Part shown: positions 1-11,185 of the stretch, one piece after another | How positions within the stretch are numbered: position 1 is the stretch's first letter | Layout of the letters: every line of letters starts with the position of its first letter | Program-made: the position numbers and the translations under genes | Origin: Leguminivora glycinivorella | Lineage: Eukaryota; Arthropoda; Insecta; Lepidoptera; Tortricidae | DNA length: 64,000 bases | Assembly: GCF_023078275.1 (NCBI RefSeq) | Contig: NC_062993.1 | Location: forward strand, 1-64,000 | Direction: 5' to 3' | The notes under the pieces: generated by a model | Databases searched by the model: none | What the model was told of the DNA's origin: nothing | The model's input: the letters and a program-made list of their open reading frames with translations, nothing else

Positions 1-1611
1 AAAAAAAAGTCATTTTGATACGGAAACATATAACTCGTGTGGTACTAAAGTACCACCGACAGTCCAAATCTGAAGTCCATTTTCAGATATCTCAAACCGT
101 TTCTGAGCTATCGCGTCTTGAAGTTGACAGATTTTTACAAAATGACACAAATTCACAGTTTTTGGCCAAAGTGTCGTTTTCTAATTTATTGGCCAAATAA
201 CATGGAATTTTAACAGTTTTTACACAAGACTGTTACTTTGACAGATTTTAAGCTCAAAATGACATTTTAACATTTTTTGTAAAAAATTATGATTTTCTGT
301 AACATGCTTAGTATAAGTCGATATTAAAAGTGCAATTTATCAGATTTTAAGCAAAAATGACATTTTTCGTATTATCTCGGAAACGGTAGGAGCTAGCTCA
401 AAAATAATGTGATTTTTGATCATTTCACACCCGTAGGGTGTGAGTTTATCGAAATCTGTAAAGGTGATTTTTGATATGTCAAAATCTGTCAAAATGTCTC
501 ATTTTGAAAAAAAAGTAGTCCAAAATTAAAAAAAAAAAAAAAGTCATTTTGATACGGAAACATATAACTCGTGTGGTACTAAAGTACCACCGACAGTCCG
601 AATCTGAAGTCCATTTTCCGATATCTGTAACCGTTTCTGAGCTATCACGTCTTGAAGTTGACAGATTTTTACAAAATGACACAAATTCACAGTTTTTGGC
701 CTAAGTGTCGTTTTCTAATTTATTGGCCAAATGACATGGAATTTTAACAGTTTTTACACAAGACTGTTCCTTTGACAGATTTTAAGCTCAAAATGACATT
801 TTAACATTTTTTGTAGAAAATTATGATTTTAGTAACATGCTTAGTATAAGTCGATATTAAAAGTGCAATTTATCAGATTTTAAGCAAAAAATGACATTTT
901 TCGTATTATCTCGGAAACGGTAAGAGCTAGCTCAAAAATAATGCGATTTTTGATCATTTCACACCCTAAGGGTGTGAGTTTATCGAAATCTGTAAAGGTA
1001 TTTTTCGATATGCCAAAATCTGTCAAAATGTCAATTTTGAAAAAAAAAAAAAGTTGTTCAAAAATGAAAAAAATAATGTCAGTCTGATACAGAAACATAT
1101 AAGAAGTGGGAATGTGAAAATAATTTTATTCTAACTATAACCGTTCCTGAGCTATGACATTCTGAATTTGACAGATTTTTAGAATATGACACAAGTTCAC
1201 AGCTTTTGGTCCAAGGTGCCGTTTGTTAATTTATTGGCCAAATGACATGGAATTTTGTCACTTTGATAGATTTTTGTCTCAAAATGCCATTTTAATATTT
1301 TTTGTAGAAAATTAAGATTTTAGTAACATTCTTAGTACAAGACGACATAAAAAGTGCTATTTAACAGATTTTATGCAAAAATGTCATTTTTCATATTATC
1401 TCGGAAACGGTAAGAGCTAGCTCAAAAATAATGTGACTATCGATTTATCGAAATCTGTCAAAATAACAATTTGGAAATTGAAAAAATGTTTTTTTTTCCC
1501 CCCATTAGATAAAATACCCATGCTACTCAGAAAACTTATATGTGACAGAGTCCGTTTAGGTGCGACGACGAGCGAAGCGAGGAGGAGCGTGTTAGGTGGA
1601 CAGTGAGCAAA
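1..1611 (+). repeat. ~530-bp AT-rich subtelomeric satellite, left arm copy 1
   Basis: Tandem monomers start at the phrase GATACGGAAACATAT (17 and 551); a variant monomer at 1088 lacks the usual hairpin. Each standard monomer holds a GTGGTAC/GTACCAC inverted repeat (39-56), a CACACCC/GGGTGTG inverted repeat (426-442) and the palindrome GAGCTAGCTC or a near form of it. There is no credible coding potential. The end, about 1555-1611, is a GC-richer boundary piece with GCGACGACGAGCGAAGCG that recurs at 7,580, 17,430 and 23,860. Confidence 0.9.
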
Positions 1612-2275
1612 CCAACCCACTTTTTCATTTTTGACCCACTTTTTCATTTTAGACCCATTTTTTCATTTTTTACCCACTTTTTCATTTTTGACCCACTTTT
1701 TTCATTTTTTTTACCCACTTTTTCATTTTTGACCCACTTTTTCATTTTTCACTCACTTACATTTTTCACCCACTTTTTCATTTTCGACCCACTTTTACAT
1801 TTTTCACCCACTTTTTCATTTTTGACCCACTTTCTCATTTTTGACCCACTTTTTCATTTTTTACCGAACTTCATTTTTGACTCACTTTTTCATTTTTGAC
1901 CCACTTTTTCATTTTTGACCCAATTTTTCATTTTAGACACTTTTTCAGACCCACTTTTTCATTTTTGACCAACTTTTCCATTTTTCACCCACATTTTTCA
2001 TTTTTTGACCACTTTTCATTTTTGAATCATTTTTGACCCACATTTTTGACCCAATCATTTTAGACACAGACCCACTTTTTCATTTTTGACACTTTTTCAT
2101 TTTTGACCCACTTTTTCATTTTTTGACCCACTTTTTCATTTTTGACCCAATTTTTCATTTTAGACACTTTTTCATTTTTTCGTTTTTGACCCACTTTTTC
2201 AGGTTTTAGGTTAGGTTTTTGACCCACTTTTTCATTTTTTACCCACTTTTTCATTTTTGACCAATTTTTTACCCA
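1612..2275 (+). repeat. 19-bp minisatellite (GACCCACTTTTTCATTTTT), copy 1
   Basis: Degenerate head-to-tail copies of a 19-bp pyrimidine-rich unit lie between the satellite and the TTAGG array. Three units span 57 bases, so some reading frames stay open by chance and translate to Phe/His-rich strings; these are not genes. Confidence 0.9.
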
Positions 2276-3178
2276 TTAGGTTACTAGGTTAGGTTAGGTT
2301 AGGTTAGGTTAGGTTAGGTTAGGTTAGGTTAGGTTAGGTTAGGTTAGGTTAGGTTAGGTTAGGTTAGGTTAGGTTAGGGTTAGGTTAGGTTAGGTTAGGT
2401 TAGGTTAGGTTAGGTTAGGTTAGGTTAGGTTAGGGTTAGGTTAGGTTAGGTTAGGTTAGGTTAGGTTAGGTTAGGTTAGGTTAGGTTAGGTTAGGTTAGG
2501 TTAGGTTAGGTTAGGTTAGGTTAGGTTAGGTTAGGTTAGTTAGGTTAGGTTAGGTTAGGTTAGGTTAGGTTAGGGTTAGGTTAGGTTAGGTTAGGTTAGG
2601 TTAGGTTAGGTTAGGTTAGGTTAGGTTAGGTTAGGTTAGGTTAGGTTAGGTTAGGTTAGGTTAGGTTAGGTTAGGTTAGGTTAGGTTAGGTTAGGTTAGG
2701 TTAGGTTAGGTTAGGTTAGGTTAGGTTAGGTTAGGGTTAGGTTAGGTTAGGTTAGCGGTTGGGTTAGGTTGGGAGGTTAGGTTAGGGGTTTAGTTAGGTT
2801 ATTCTTAGGTTAGGTCTAGGTTAGGCAGAGGTTAGGTTAGGTTATACCTGGGGTTATTAGGTTAGGTTAGGAGTCCCACATAGGTTGGGTTCAGCCCGGG
2901 TTGGATAGGTAAGGTTAGGTTAGGTTAGGTTAGGTTAGGTTAGGTTAGGTTAGGTTAGGTTAGGTTAGGTTAGGTTAGTTGAAGTTAGGTTAGGTTAGGT
3001 TAGGTTAGGGTTAGGTTAGGTTAGGTTAGGTTAGGTTAGGTTAGGTTAGGTTAGGTTAGGTTAGGTTAGGTTAGGTTAGGTTAGGTTAGGTTAGGTTAGG
3101 TTAGGTTAGGTTAGGGTTAGGTTAGGTTAGGTTAGGTTAGGTTAGGTTAGGTTAGGTTAGGTTAGGTTAGGTTAGGTT
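2276..3178 (+). repeat. (TTAGG)n telomeric array, left arm, interrupted
   Basis: Long runs of TTAGG with scattered irregular units, and a strongly degraded patch at about 2,750-2,910 containing non-telomeric bases. The G-rich strand is the + strand, so it runs toward the centre of the palindrome at about 12.9 kb. Confidence 0.95.
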
Positions 3179-3905
3179 ATAGGTACCGTCCTCGGTAGAT
3201 TTCTTTCAAACTTGGTATAGGGGCTTTATTTTACATGATCTATCTATGGTTTTTCGCTTTTTGGGTGGAAATGTTCCTGCGTCTGGTACCTCCCATACAT
3301 TTGTTTTTGTTTTTTTTTTTCTCCGCTTTGGTTTTCTTTTAAGGGTGTTGGATTTATAGCTACCCCAAAATTTAAGTAATTCTGCATCGAATGCAATTTT
3401 TTTCATGAAAATCGGATAATAAACAAAAATTTTAGACCCGGGTTAGATTATTTCAAAATTTTTTTTTTTTGTCCAAATCGATCCAAAAAAAAGGTCTATA
3501 TATACGAAAACATAATATTCGTGTGGCACTAACGTGCCACCGAAAGCCCAAATCTGAAGTCCATTTTGCTCTATCTCTTACCGTTTCCGAGATATAACGT
3601 CATGAATGTACCAAAAATAGCAAACTTTTACTATTTTGTACTAAATGATTGCTATCTCAAAAATTTAGGCGCTCATGAGCGATTAGTATGGAAAACGTAA
3701 AATCCGACTCGCACTTGACCAATTTTCATACAAAGTTGTGTTTTTATAGTTTTGATGGAATTTTCATATTTTGTATGTATATATTGGTGTAAAATTAATA
3801 TGTTATAATTGTTGTTGACAGTATCTGTCAAACTGTCAAATTTGACAGACTTTTGTCATGTTTGGTTTTGGTTATAAATGATGTCATTTCTTTTCATAAT
3901 ATTAT
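3179..3905 (+). repeat. ~720-bp conserved telomere-adjacent segment, copy 1
   Basis: Starts at once after TTAGG with TATAGGTACCGTCCTCGG and recurs, also abutting telomeric repeat, at 9,744, 15,503 (inverted), 21,853 (inverted) and 27,776 (inverted). It contains a GTGGCAC/GTGCCAC hairpin (3523-3540) and the phrase GTGCGAGTCGGA (nearby, about 3,700), which resembles dispersed repeats I recall from lepidopteran genomes. A 66-codon open frame on the - strand (3206-3406) is Lys/Arg-rich, recurs with frame changes in other copies, and is probably not a gene. Confidence 0.85.
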
Positions 3906-3919
3906 TTATCTTAATGATA

Positions 3920-4668
3920 ATTGACAGATTTTGACAGTTTTGACAGAAAAAGTCAATTTGACAGTTTTCACAGAAAACATCATTTTGACAGTTTTGACAG
4001 AAAACATCATTTTGACAGTTTTGACAGAAAATGTCAATTTGACAGTTTTGAGCAAACATGTAATTTTGACAGTTTTTACGGAAAATGTCAATTTGATAGT
4101 TTAGACAGAAAACATCATTTTGACAGTTTTGACAGAAAATGTCAATTTGACAGTTTTGACCAAACGTCATTTTGACAGTTTTGACAGAAAATGTCAATTT
4201 GACAGTTTTGACAGAAAACATCATTTTGACAGTTTTGACAGAAAATGTCAATTTGACAGTTTTGACAGAAAAAAACATCATTTTGACAGTTTTGACAGAA
4301 AATGTCAATTTGACAGTTTTGACAGAAAACATCATTTTGACAGTTTTGACAGAAAATGTCAATTTGACAGTTTTGACCAAACGTCATTTTGACAGTTTTG
4401 ACAGAAAATGTCAATTTGACAGTTTGACAGAAAACATCATTTTGACAGTTTTGACCAAACGACATTTTGACAGTTTTGACAGAAAATGTCAATTTGACAG
4501 TTTTGACAGAAAACATCATTTTGACAGTTTTGACAGAAAATGTCAATTTGACAGTTTTGAACTAAAATGTCATTTTGACAGTGTTTCTCAAAATATCATT
4601 TTGACAGTTTTGATCAAACATGTCATTTTGACAGTTTTGACAGAAAATGTTAATTTAACAGTTTGACC
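3920..4668 (+). repeat. 27-bp TGACAG minisatellite, copy 1
   Basis: Two alternating 27-bp units, both beginning TTTGACAGTTTTGACAG and ending either AAAATGTCAA or AAAACATCAT, form a 54-bp dimer. The unit length is a multiple of three, which leaves long open frames on both strands with periodic translations; these are shadows of the repeat. Confidence 0.95.
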
Positions 4669-7609
4669 CACTTTGTCATTTTTAACCCATAGTGTCATTC
4701 TGACAGATATTAACTCAAAATGATATTTTAACATTTTGTTCAAAAAATTTGATTTTAGTCACTGTCTTAGTATAAGACTGCATTAAAAGTGAAATTTAAC
4801 AGATTTTATAAAAAAATGACATTTTTATATTATCTCGGAAACGTTAAGAGCTAGCTCAAAAATAATGCGATTTTGATCATTTCACACCCATAGGGTGTGA
4901 GTTTATCGAAATCTGTAAAGGTATTTTTCGATATGTCAAAATCTATCAAAATGTCAATTTTGAAAAAAAAGTTGTCCAAAAATTTAAAAATAAAATGTCA
5001 TTTTGATACGGAAACATATAACTCGTGTGGTACTAAAGTACCACCGACAGTCCAAATCTGAAGTCCATTTTCAGATATCTCAAACCGTTTCTGAGCTATG
5101 ACGTCTTAAAGTTGACAGATTTTTTAGAAAATGACACAAGTTCACAGTTTTTGGCCTAAGGTGTCGCTTGCTAATTTATTGGCCAAATGACGTGGAGTTT
5201 TGACAGTTTTGACACGAGACTGTCACTTTGACAAAATCTTGGCATAAAATGACATTTACATTTTTTGTAGAAAATTATGATTTTTGTCACATTCTTAATA
5301 TAAGGTGATATTAAAAGTGCAATTTAACAGATTTTATGCAAAAATGACATTTTTTATATTATCTCGGAAACGGTAGAGCTAGCTCAAAAATAATGTGATT
5401 TTTGATCATTTCACACCCTAAGGGTGTGAGTTTATCGAAATCTGTAAAGGTATTTTTCGATATGTCAAAATCTGTCAAAATGTCAATTTTGAAAAAAGTT
5501 GTCCAAAAATTAAAAAAAAAAAAAATGTCATTTTGATACGGAAACATATAACTCGTGTGGTACTAAAGTACCACCGACAGTCCAAATCTGAAGTCCATTT
5601 TCAGATATCTCAAACCGTTTCTGAGCTATGACGTCTTAAAGTTGACAGATTTTTAGAAAATGACACAAGTTCACAGTTTTTGGCCTAAGGTGTCGCTTGC
5701 TAATTTATTGGCCAAATGACGTGGAGTTTTGACAGTTTTGACACAAGACTGTCACTTTGACAAAATCTTGGCATAAAATGACATTTTTACATTTTTTGTA
5801 GAAAATTATGATTTTTGTCACATTCTTAATATAAGGTGATATTAAAAGTGCAATTTAACAGATTTTATGCAAAAATGACATTTTTCATATTATCTCGGAA
5901 ACGGTAGGAGCTAGCTCAAAAATAATGTGATTTTTGATCATTTCACACCCGTAGGGTGTGAGTTTATCGAAATCTGTAAAGGTATTTTTCGATATGTCAA
6001 AATCTGTCAAAATGTCAATTTTGAAAAAAAGTTGTCCAAAATTAAAAAAAAAAGTCATTTTGATACGGAAACATATAACTCGTGTGGTACTAAAGTACCA
6101 CCGACAGTCCAAATCTGAAGTCCATTTTCAGATATCTCAAACCGTTTCTGAGCTATCGCGTCTTGAAGTTGACAGATTTTTACAAAATGACACAAATTCA
6201 CAGTTTTTGGCCAAAGTGTCGTTTTCTAATTTATTGGCCAAATGACATGGAATTTTAACAGTTTTTACACAAGACTGTTACTTTGACAGATTTTAAGCTC
6301 AAAATGACATTTTAACATTTTTTGTAAAAATTATGATTTTCTGTAACATGCTTAGTATAAGTCGATATTAAAAGTGCAATTTATCAGATTTTAAGCAAAA
6401 ATGACATTTTTCGTATTATCTCGGAAACGGTAGGAGCTAGCTCAAAAATAATGTGATTTTTGATCATTTCACACCCCTAGGGTGTGAGTTTATCGAAATC
6501 TGTAAAGGTGATTTTTGATATGTCAAAATCTGTCAAAATGTCTATTTTGAAAAAAAAGTAGTCCAAAATTAAAAAAAAAAGTCATTTTGATACGGAAACA
6601 TATAACTCGTGTGGTACTAAAGTACCACCGACAGTCCGAATCTGAAGTCCATTTTCCGATATCTGTAACCGTTTCTGAGCTATCACGTCTTGAAGTTGAC
6701 AGATTTTTTACAAATTCACAGTTTTTGGCCTAAGTGTCGTTTTCTAATTTATTGGCCAAATGACATGGAATTTTAACAGTTTTTACACAAGACTGTTCCT
6801 TTGACAGATTTTAAGCTCAAAATGACATTTTAACATTTTTTGTAGAAAATTATGATTTTAGTAACATGCTTAGTATAAGTCGATATTAAAAGTGCAATTT
6901 ATCAGATTTTAAGCAAAAATGACATTTTTCGTATTATCTCGGAAACGGTAAGAGCTAGCTCAAAAATAATGCGATTTTTGATCATTTCACACCCTAAGGG
7001 TGTGAGTTTATCGAAATCTGTAAAGGTATTTTTCGATATGCCAAAATCTGTCAAAATGTCAATTTTGAAAAAAAAAGTTGTTCAAAAATGAAAAAAAATA
7101 ATGTCAGTCTGATACAGAAACATATAAGAAGTGGGAATGTGAAAATAATTTTATTCTAACTATAACCGTTCCTGAGCTATGACATTCTGAATTTGACAGA
7201 TTTTTAGAATATGACACAAGTTCACAGCTTTTGGTCCAAGGTGCCGTTTGTTAATTTATTGGCCAAATGACATGGACTTTTGTCACTTTGATAGATTTTT
7301 GTCTCAAAATGCCATTTTAATATTTTTTGTAGAAAATTAAGATTTTAGTAACATTCTTAGTACAAGACGACATAAAAAAAGTGCTATTTAACAGATTTTA
7401 TGCAAAAATGTCATTTTTCATATTATCTCGGAAACGGTAAGAGCTAGCTCAAAAATAATGTGACTATCGATTTATCGAAATCTGTCAAAATAACAATTTG
7501 GAAATTGAAAAAATGTTTTTTTTCCCCCCCATTAGATAAAATACCCATGCTACTCAGAAAACTTATATGTGAAGTAGAGTCCGTTTAGGTGCGACGACAG
7601 TGAGCAAAC
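4669..7609 (+). repeat. ~530-bp satellite array, left arm copy 2
   Basis: Monomer starts are seen at about 5004, 5535, 6061, 6588 and 7107 (variant), giving periods of 519-531 bp. The CACACCC/GGGTGTG loop differs from monomer to monomer (ATA, TAA, GTA, CTA, TAA) while the arms do not. No gene is seen. Confidence 0.9.
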
Positions 7610-8436
7610 CAACCTGCTTTTTCATTTTTGAAGCGAGGAGGAGCGTGTTAGGTTGACAGTGAGCAAACCAACCCACATTTTGACCACTTTTTCATTTTTG
7701 ACCCACTTTTTCATTTTAGACCCACTTTTCATTTTTGACACAATTTTTCATTTTTCACCCACTTTTTCATTTTTGACTCATTTTTTAATTTTATTACCCA
7801 CTTTTAATTTTTGACCCAATTTTTTTTTAGACCCACTTTTCCATTTTTTGACCCACTTTTTCATTTTTGACACATTTTTCACTTTTTTACATTTTTCACC
7901 CACTTTTTCATTTTTCGACCCAATTTTCATTTTTCACCCACTTTTTCATTTTTGACCACTTTTCATTTTTGACCCACTTTTTAATTTTTCACCGAACTTC
8001 ATTTTTGACTCACTTTTTTCATTTTTGACCCACTTTTTCATTTTTGACCCAATTTTTCATTTTAGACACTTTTTCGTTTTTGACCCACTTTTTCATTTTT
8101 GACCCACTTTTTCATTTTTGACCAACTTTTCCATTTTTCACCCACTTTTTCATTTTTGACCACTTTTTCATTTTTGACCCACTTTTTCATTTTTTACCGA
8201 ACTTTTCATTTTTGAATCACTTTTTCATTTTTGACCCACTTTTTCATTTTTGACCCAATTTTTCATTTTAGACACACTTTTTTCGTTTTTGACCCACTTT
8301 TTCATTTTTGACCCAATTTTTCATTTTTTACCCACTTTTTCATTTTTGACCCACTTTTTCATTCATTTTTACCCACTTTTTTTCATTTTTGACCCACTTT
8401 TTAGGTTTTTTACCCACTTCATTTCAGGTTACCCAC
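7610..8436 (+). repeat. 19-bp minisatellite, copy 2
   Basis: Same unit as at 1,612. Its left edge is rearranged: a minisatellite unit is embedded in the boundary phrase, which is then duplicated at about 7,600-7,670. Confidence 0.9.
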
Positions 8437-9743
8437 TCTTTTAGGTTAGGTTAGGTTAGGTTAGGTTAGGTTAGGTTATTGGATTAGGTTAGGTTAGGTT
8501 AGGTTATTAGGTTAGGTTGGGTTAGAGTTAGGTTAGGTTAGGTTGGGTTAGGTTAGGTTAGGTTAGGTTAGGTTAGGTTAGGTTAGGTTAGGTTAGGTTA
8601 GGTTAGGTTAGGTTAGGTTGGGTTAGGTTAGGTTAGGTTAGGTTAGGTTAGGTTAGGGGTTAGGTTAGGTTAGGTTAGGTTAGGTTAGGTTAGGTTAGGT
8701 TAGGTTAGGTTAGGTTAGGTTAGGTTAGGTTAGGTTATAGTTGTAGGTTGTAGGTTAGGGTTAGTTAGGTTAGGTTAGGTTAGGTTAGGTTAGGGTTAGG
8801 TTAGGTTTAGGGTTAGGTTAGGCTAGGTTAGGTTAGGTTAGGTTAGGTTAGGTTAGGTTAGGTTAGGTTAGGTTAGGTTAGGTTAGGTTAGGTTAGGTTA
8901 GGTTAGGTTAGGTTAGGTTAGGTTAGGTTAGGTTAGGTTAGGTTAGTTTAGGTTAGGTTAGTTAGGTTAGGTTAGGTTAGGGTTAGGTTAGGGTTAGGTT
9001 AGGTTAGGTTGGGTTAGGTTAGGTTAGGTTAGGTTAGTTGAAGGTTAGGTTAGGGTTAGGTTAGGTTAGGTTAGGTTAGGTTAGGTTAGGTTAGGTTAGG
9101 TTAGGTTAGGTTAGGTTAGGTTAGGTTAGGTTAGGTTAGGTTAGGTTGGTAGGTTAGGTTGGGTTAGGTTAGGGTTAGGTTAGGTTAGGTTGTTAGGTTA
9201 GGGGTTAGGTTAGGTTAGGGTTAGGTTGGGTTAGGTTAGGTTAGGTTAGGTTAGGGTTAGGTTAGGTTAGGTTGTAGTTGTTAGAAGAAGTTAGGTTAGG
9301 TTAGGTTAGGTTAGGTTAGGTTAGGTTAGGTTCAGGTTAGGTTAGGTTAGGTTAGGTCAGGTTAGGTTAGGTTAGGTTAGGTTAGGTTAGGTTAGGTTAG
9401 GTTAGGTTAGGGTTAGGTTAGGTTAGGTTAGGTTAGGCCAGGTTAGGTTAGGTTAGGTTAGGTTAGGTTAGGTTAGGTTAGGTTAGGTTAGGTTAGGTTA
9501 GGTTAGGTTAGGTTAGGTTAGGTTAGGTTAGGTTAGGTTAGGTTAGGTTAGGTTAGGTTAGGTTAGGTTAGGTTAGGTTAGGTTAGGTTAGGTTAGGTTA
9601 GGTTAGGTTAGGTTAGGTTAGGTTAGGTTAGGTTGGTGTTAGGTTAGGTTAGGTTAGGTTAGGTTAGGCTAGGTTAGGCCAAGGTTAGGTTAGGTTAGGC
9701 CAGGTTAGGTTAGGTTAGGTTAGGCCTAGGCTAGGTTAGGTTA
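8437..9743 (+). repeat. (TTAGG)n telomeric array 2, left arm
   Basis: About 1.3 kb of TTAGG with many irregular units (TTGGG, GGGTT, GCTA, GTTGTAGG) spread along its length. The CCTAA arrays of the right arm are almost perfect by comparison. Confidence 0.95.
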
Positions 9744-10484
9744 TAGGTACCGTCCTCGGTAGATTTCTTTCAAACTTGGTATAGGGGCTTTATTTTACAT
9801 GATCTATCTATGGTTTTTCGCTTTTGGGTGGAAATGTTCCTGCGTCTGGTACCTCCCATACATTTGTTTTTGTTTTTTTTTCTTCGCTTTGGTTTTCTTT
9901 TAAGGGTGTTGGATTTATATTTCACCCCAAAATTTAAGTAATTTTGCATCGAATGCAATTTTTTTTCATGAAAATCGGATAATAAACAAAAATTTTTTAG
10001 ACTCCGGGTTAGATTATTTCAAAAATTTTTTTTGTCCAAATCGATCCAAAAAAGGTCTATATATACGAAAACATAATATTTCGTGTGGCACTAACGTGCC
10101 ACCGAAAGCCCAAATCTGAAGTCCATTTTGCTCTATCTTCTTGCCGTTTCCGAGATATAACGTCATGAATGTACCAAAAATAGCAAACTTTTACTATTTT
10201 GTACTAAATGATTATCTCAAAAATTTAGGTGCTCATGAGCGATTAGTATGGAAAACGTAAAATTCCGACTCGCACTTGACCAACTTTCATACAAAGTTGT
10301 GTTTTTTATAGTTTTGATGGAATTTTCATATTTTGTATGTATATATTGTGTAAAATTAATATGTTATAATTGTTGTTGACAGTATCTGTCAAACCGTCAA
10401 ATTTGACAGACTTTTGTCATGTTTGGTTTTGGTTATAAATGATGTCATTTCTTTTCATAATATTATTTATCTTAATGATAATTG
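9744..10484 (+). repeat. ~720-bp telomere-adjacent segment, copy 2
   Basis: Same start and order as the copy at 3,179, including the GTGGCAC/GTGCCAC hairpin (about 10,086-10,103). It carries small indels, mostly in A or T runs. No gene is supported. Confidence 0.85.
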
Positions 10485-11185
10485 ACAGATTTTGACAGTT
10501 TTGACAGAAAAAGTCAATTTGACAGTTTTCACAGAAAACATCATTTTGACAGTTTTGACAGAAAACATCATTTTGACAGTTTTGACAGAAAATGTCAATT
10601 TGACAGTTTTGAGCAAACATAATTTTGACAGTTTTTACGGAAAATGTCAATTTGATAGTTTAGACAGAAAACATCATTTTGACAGTTTTGACAGAAAATG
10701 TCAATTTGACAGTTTTGACCAAACGTCATTTTGACAGTTTTGACAGAAAATGTCAATTTGACAGTTTTGACAGAAAACATCATTTTGACAGTTTTGACAG
10801 AAAATGTCAATTTGACAGTTTTGACAAAAAACATCATTTTGACAGTTTTGACAGAAAATGTCAATTTGACAGTTTTGACCAAACATCATTTTGACAGTTT
10901 TGACAGAAAATGTCAATTTGACAGTTTTGACCAAACATGTCATTTTGACAGAAACATCATTTTGACTCAAACGACATTTGACAGTTTTGACAGAAAATGT
11001 CAATTTGACAGTTTTGACAGAAAACATCATTTTGACAGTTTTGACAGAAAATGTCATTTTGACAGTTTTGAACTAAAATGTCATTTTGACAGTGTTTGAC
11101 AAAATATCATTTTGACAGTTTTGATCAAACATGTCATTTTGACAGTTTTGACAGAAAATGTTAATTTAACAGTTTGACCCACTTT
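10485..11185 (+). repeat. 27-bp TGACAG minisatellite, copy 2
   Basis: Same 27-bp unit pair as at 3,920, with fewer units and a disturbed patch near 10,930-10,985. Confidence 0.95.

Noticed and set aside
1603..1899. Phe/His-rich open frames in the 19-bp minisatellite
   Set aside because: Translations only follow the repeat, three units giving 19 codons; similar frames appear in either orientation.
2276..3178. Degraded patch in the first TTAGG array as an inserted element
   Set aside because: The 2,750-2,910 stretch is still mostly distorted TTAGG with no ends, tail or coding sequence; error or decay explains it.
3206..3406. Basic ~66-codon frame in the 720-bp segment
   Set aside because: Recurs because the segment recurs; its frame is not preserved among copies and there is no recognisable motif.
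3856..4666. Long open frames on both strands with periodic proteins across the 27-bp minisatellite (also at 10,417, 14,025, 20,370 and 26,294)
   Set aside because: The unit length is divisible by three and has no stop in several frames, so open frames arise on both strands at once. There is no non-repetitive domain.
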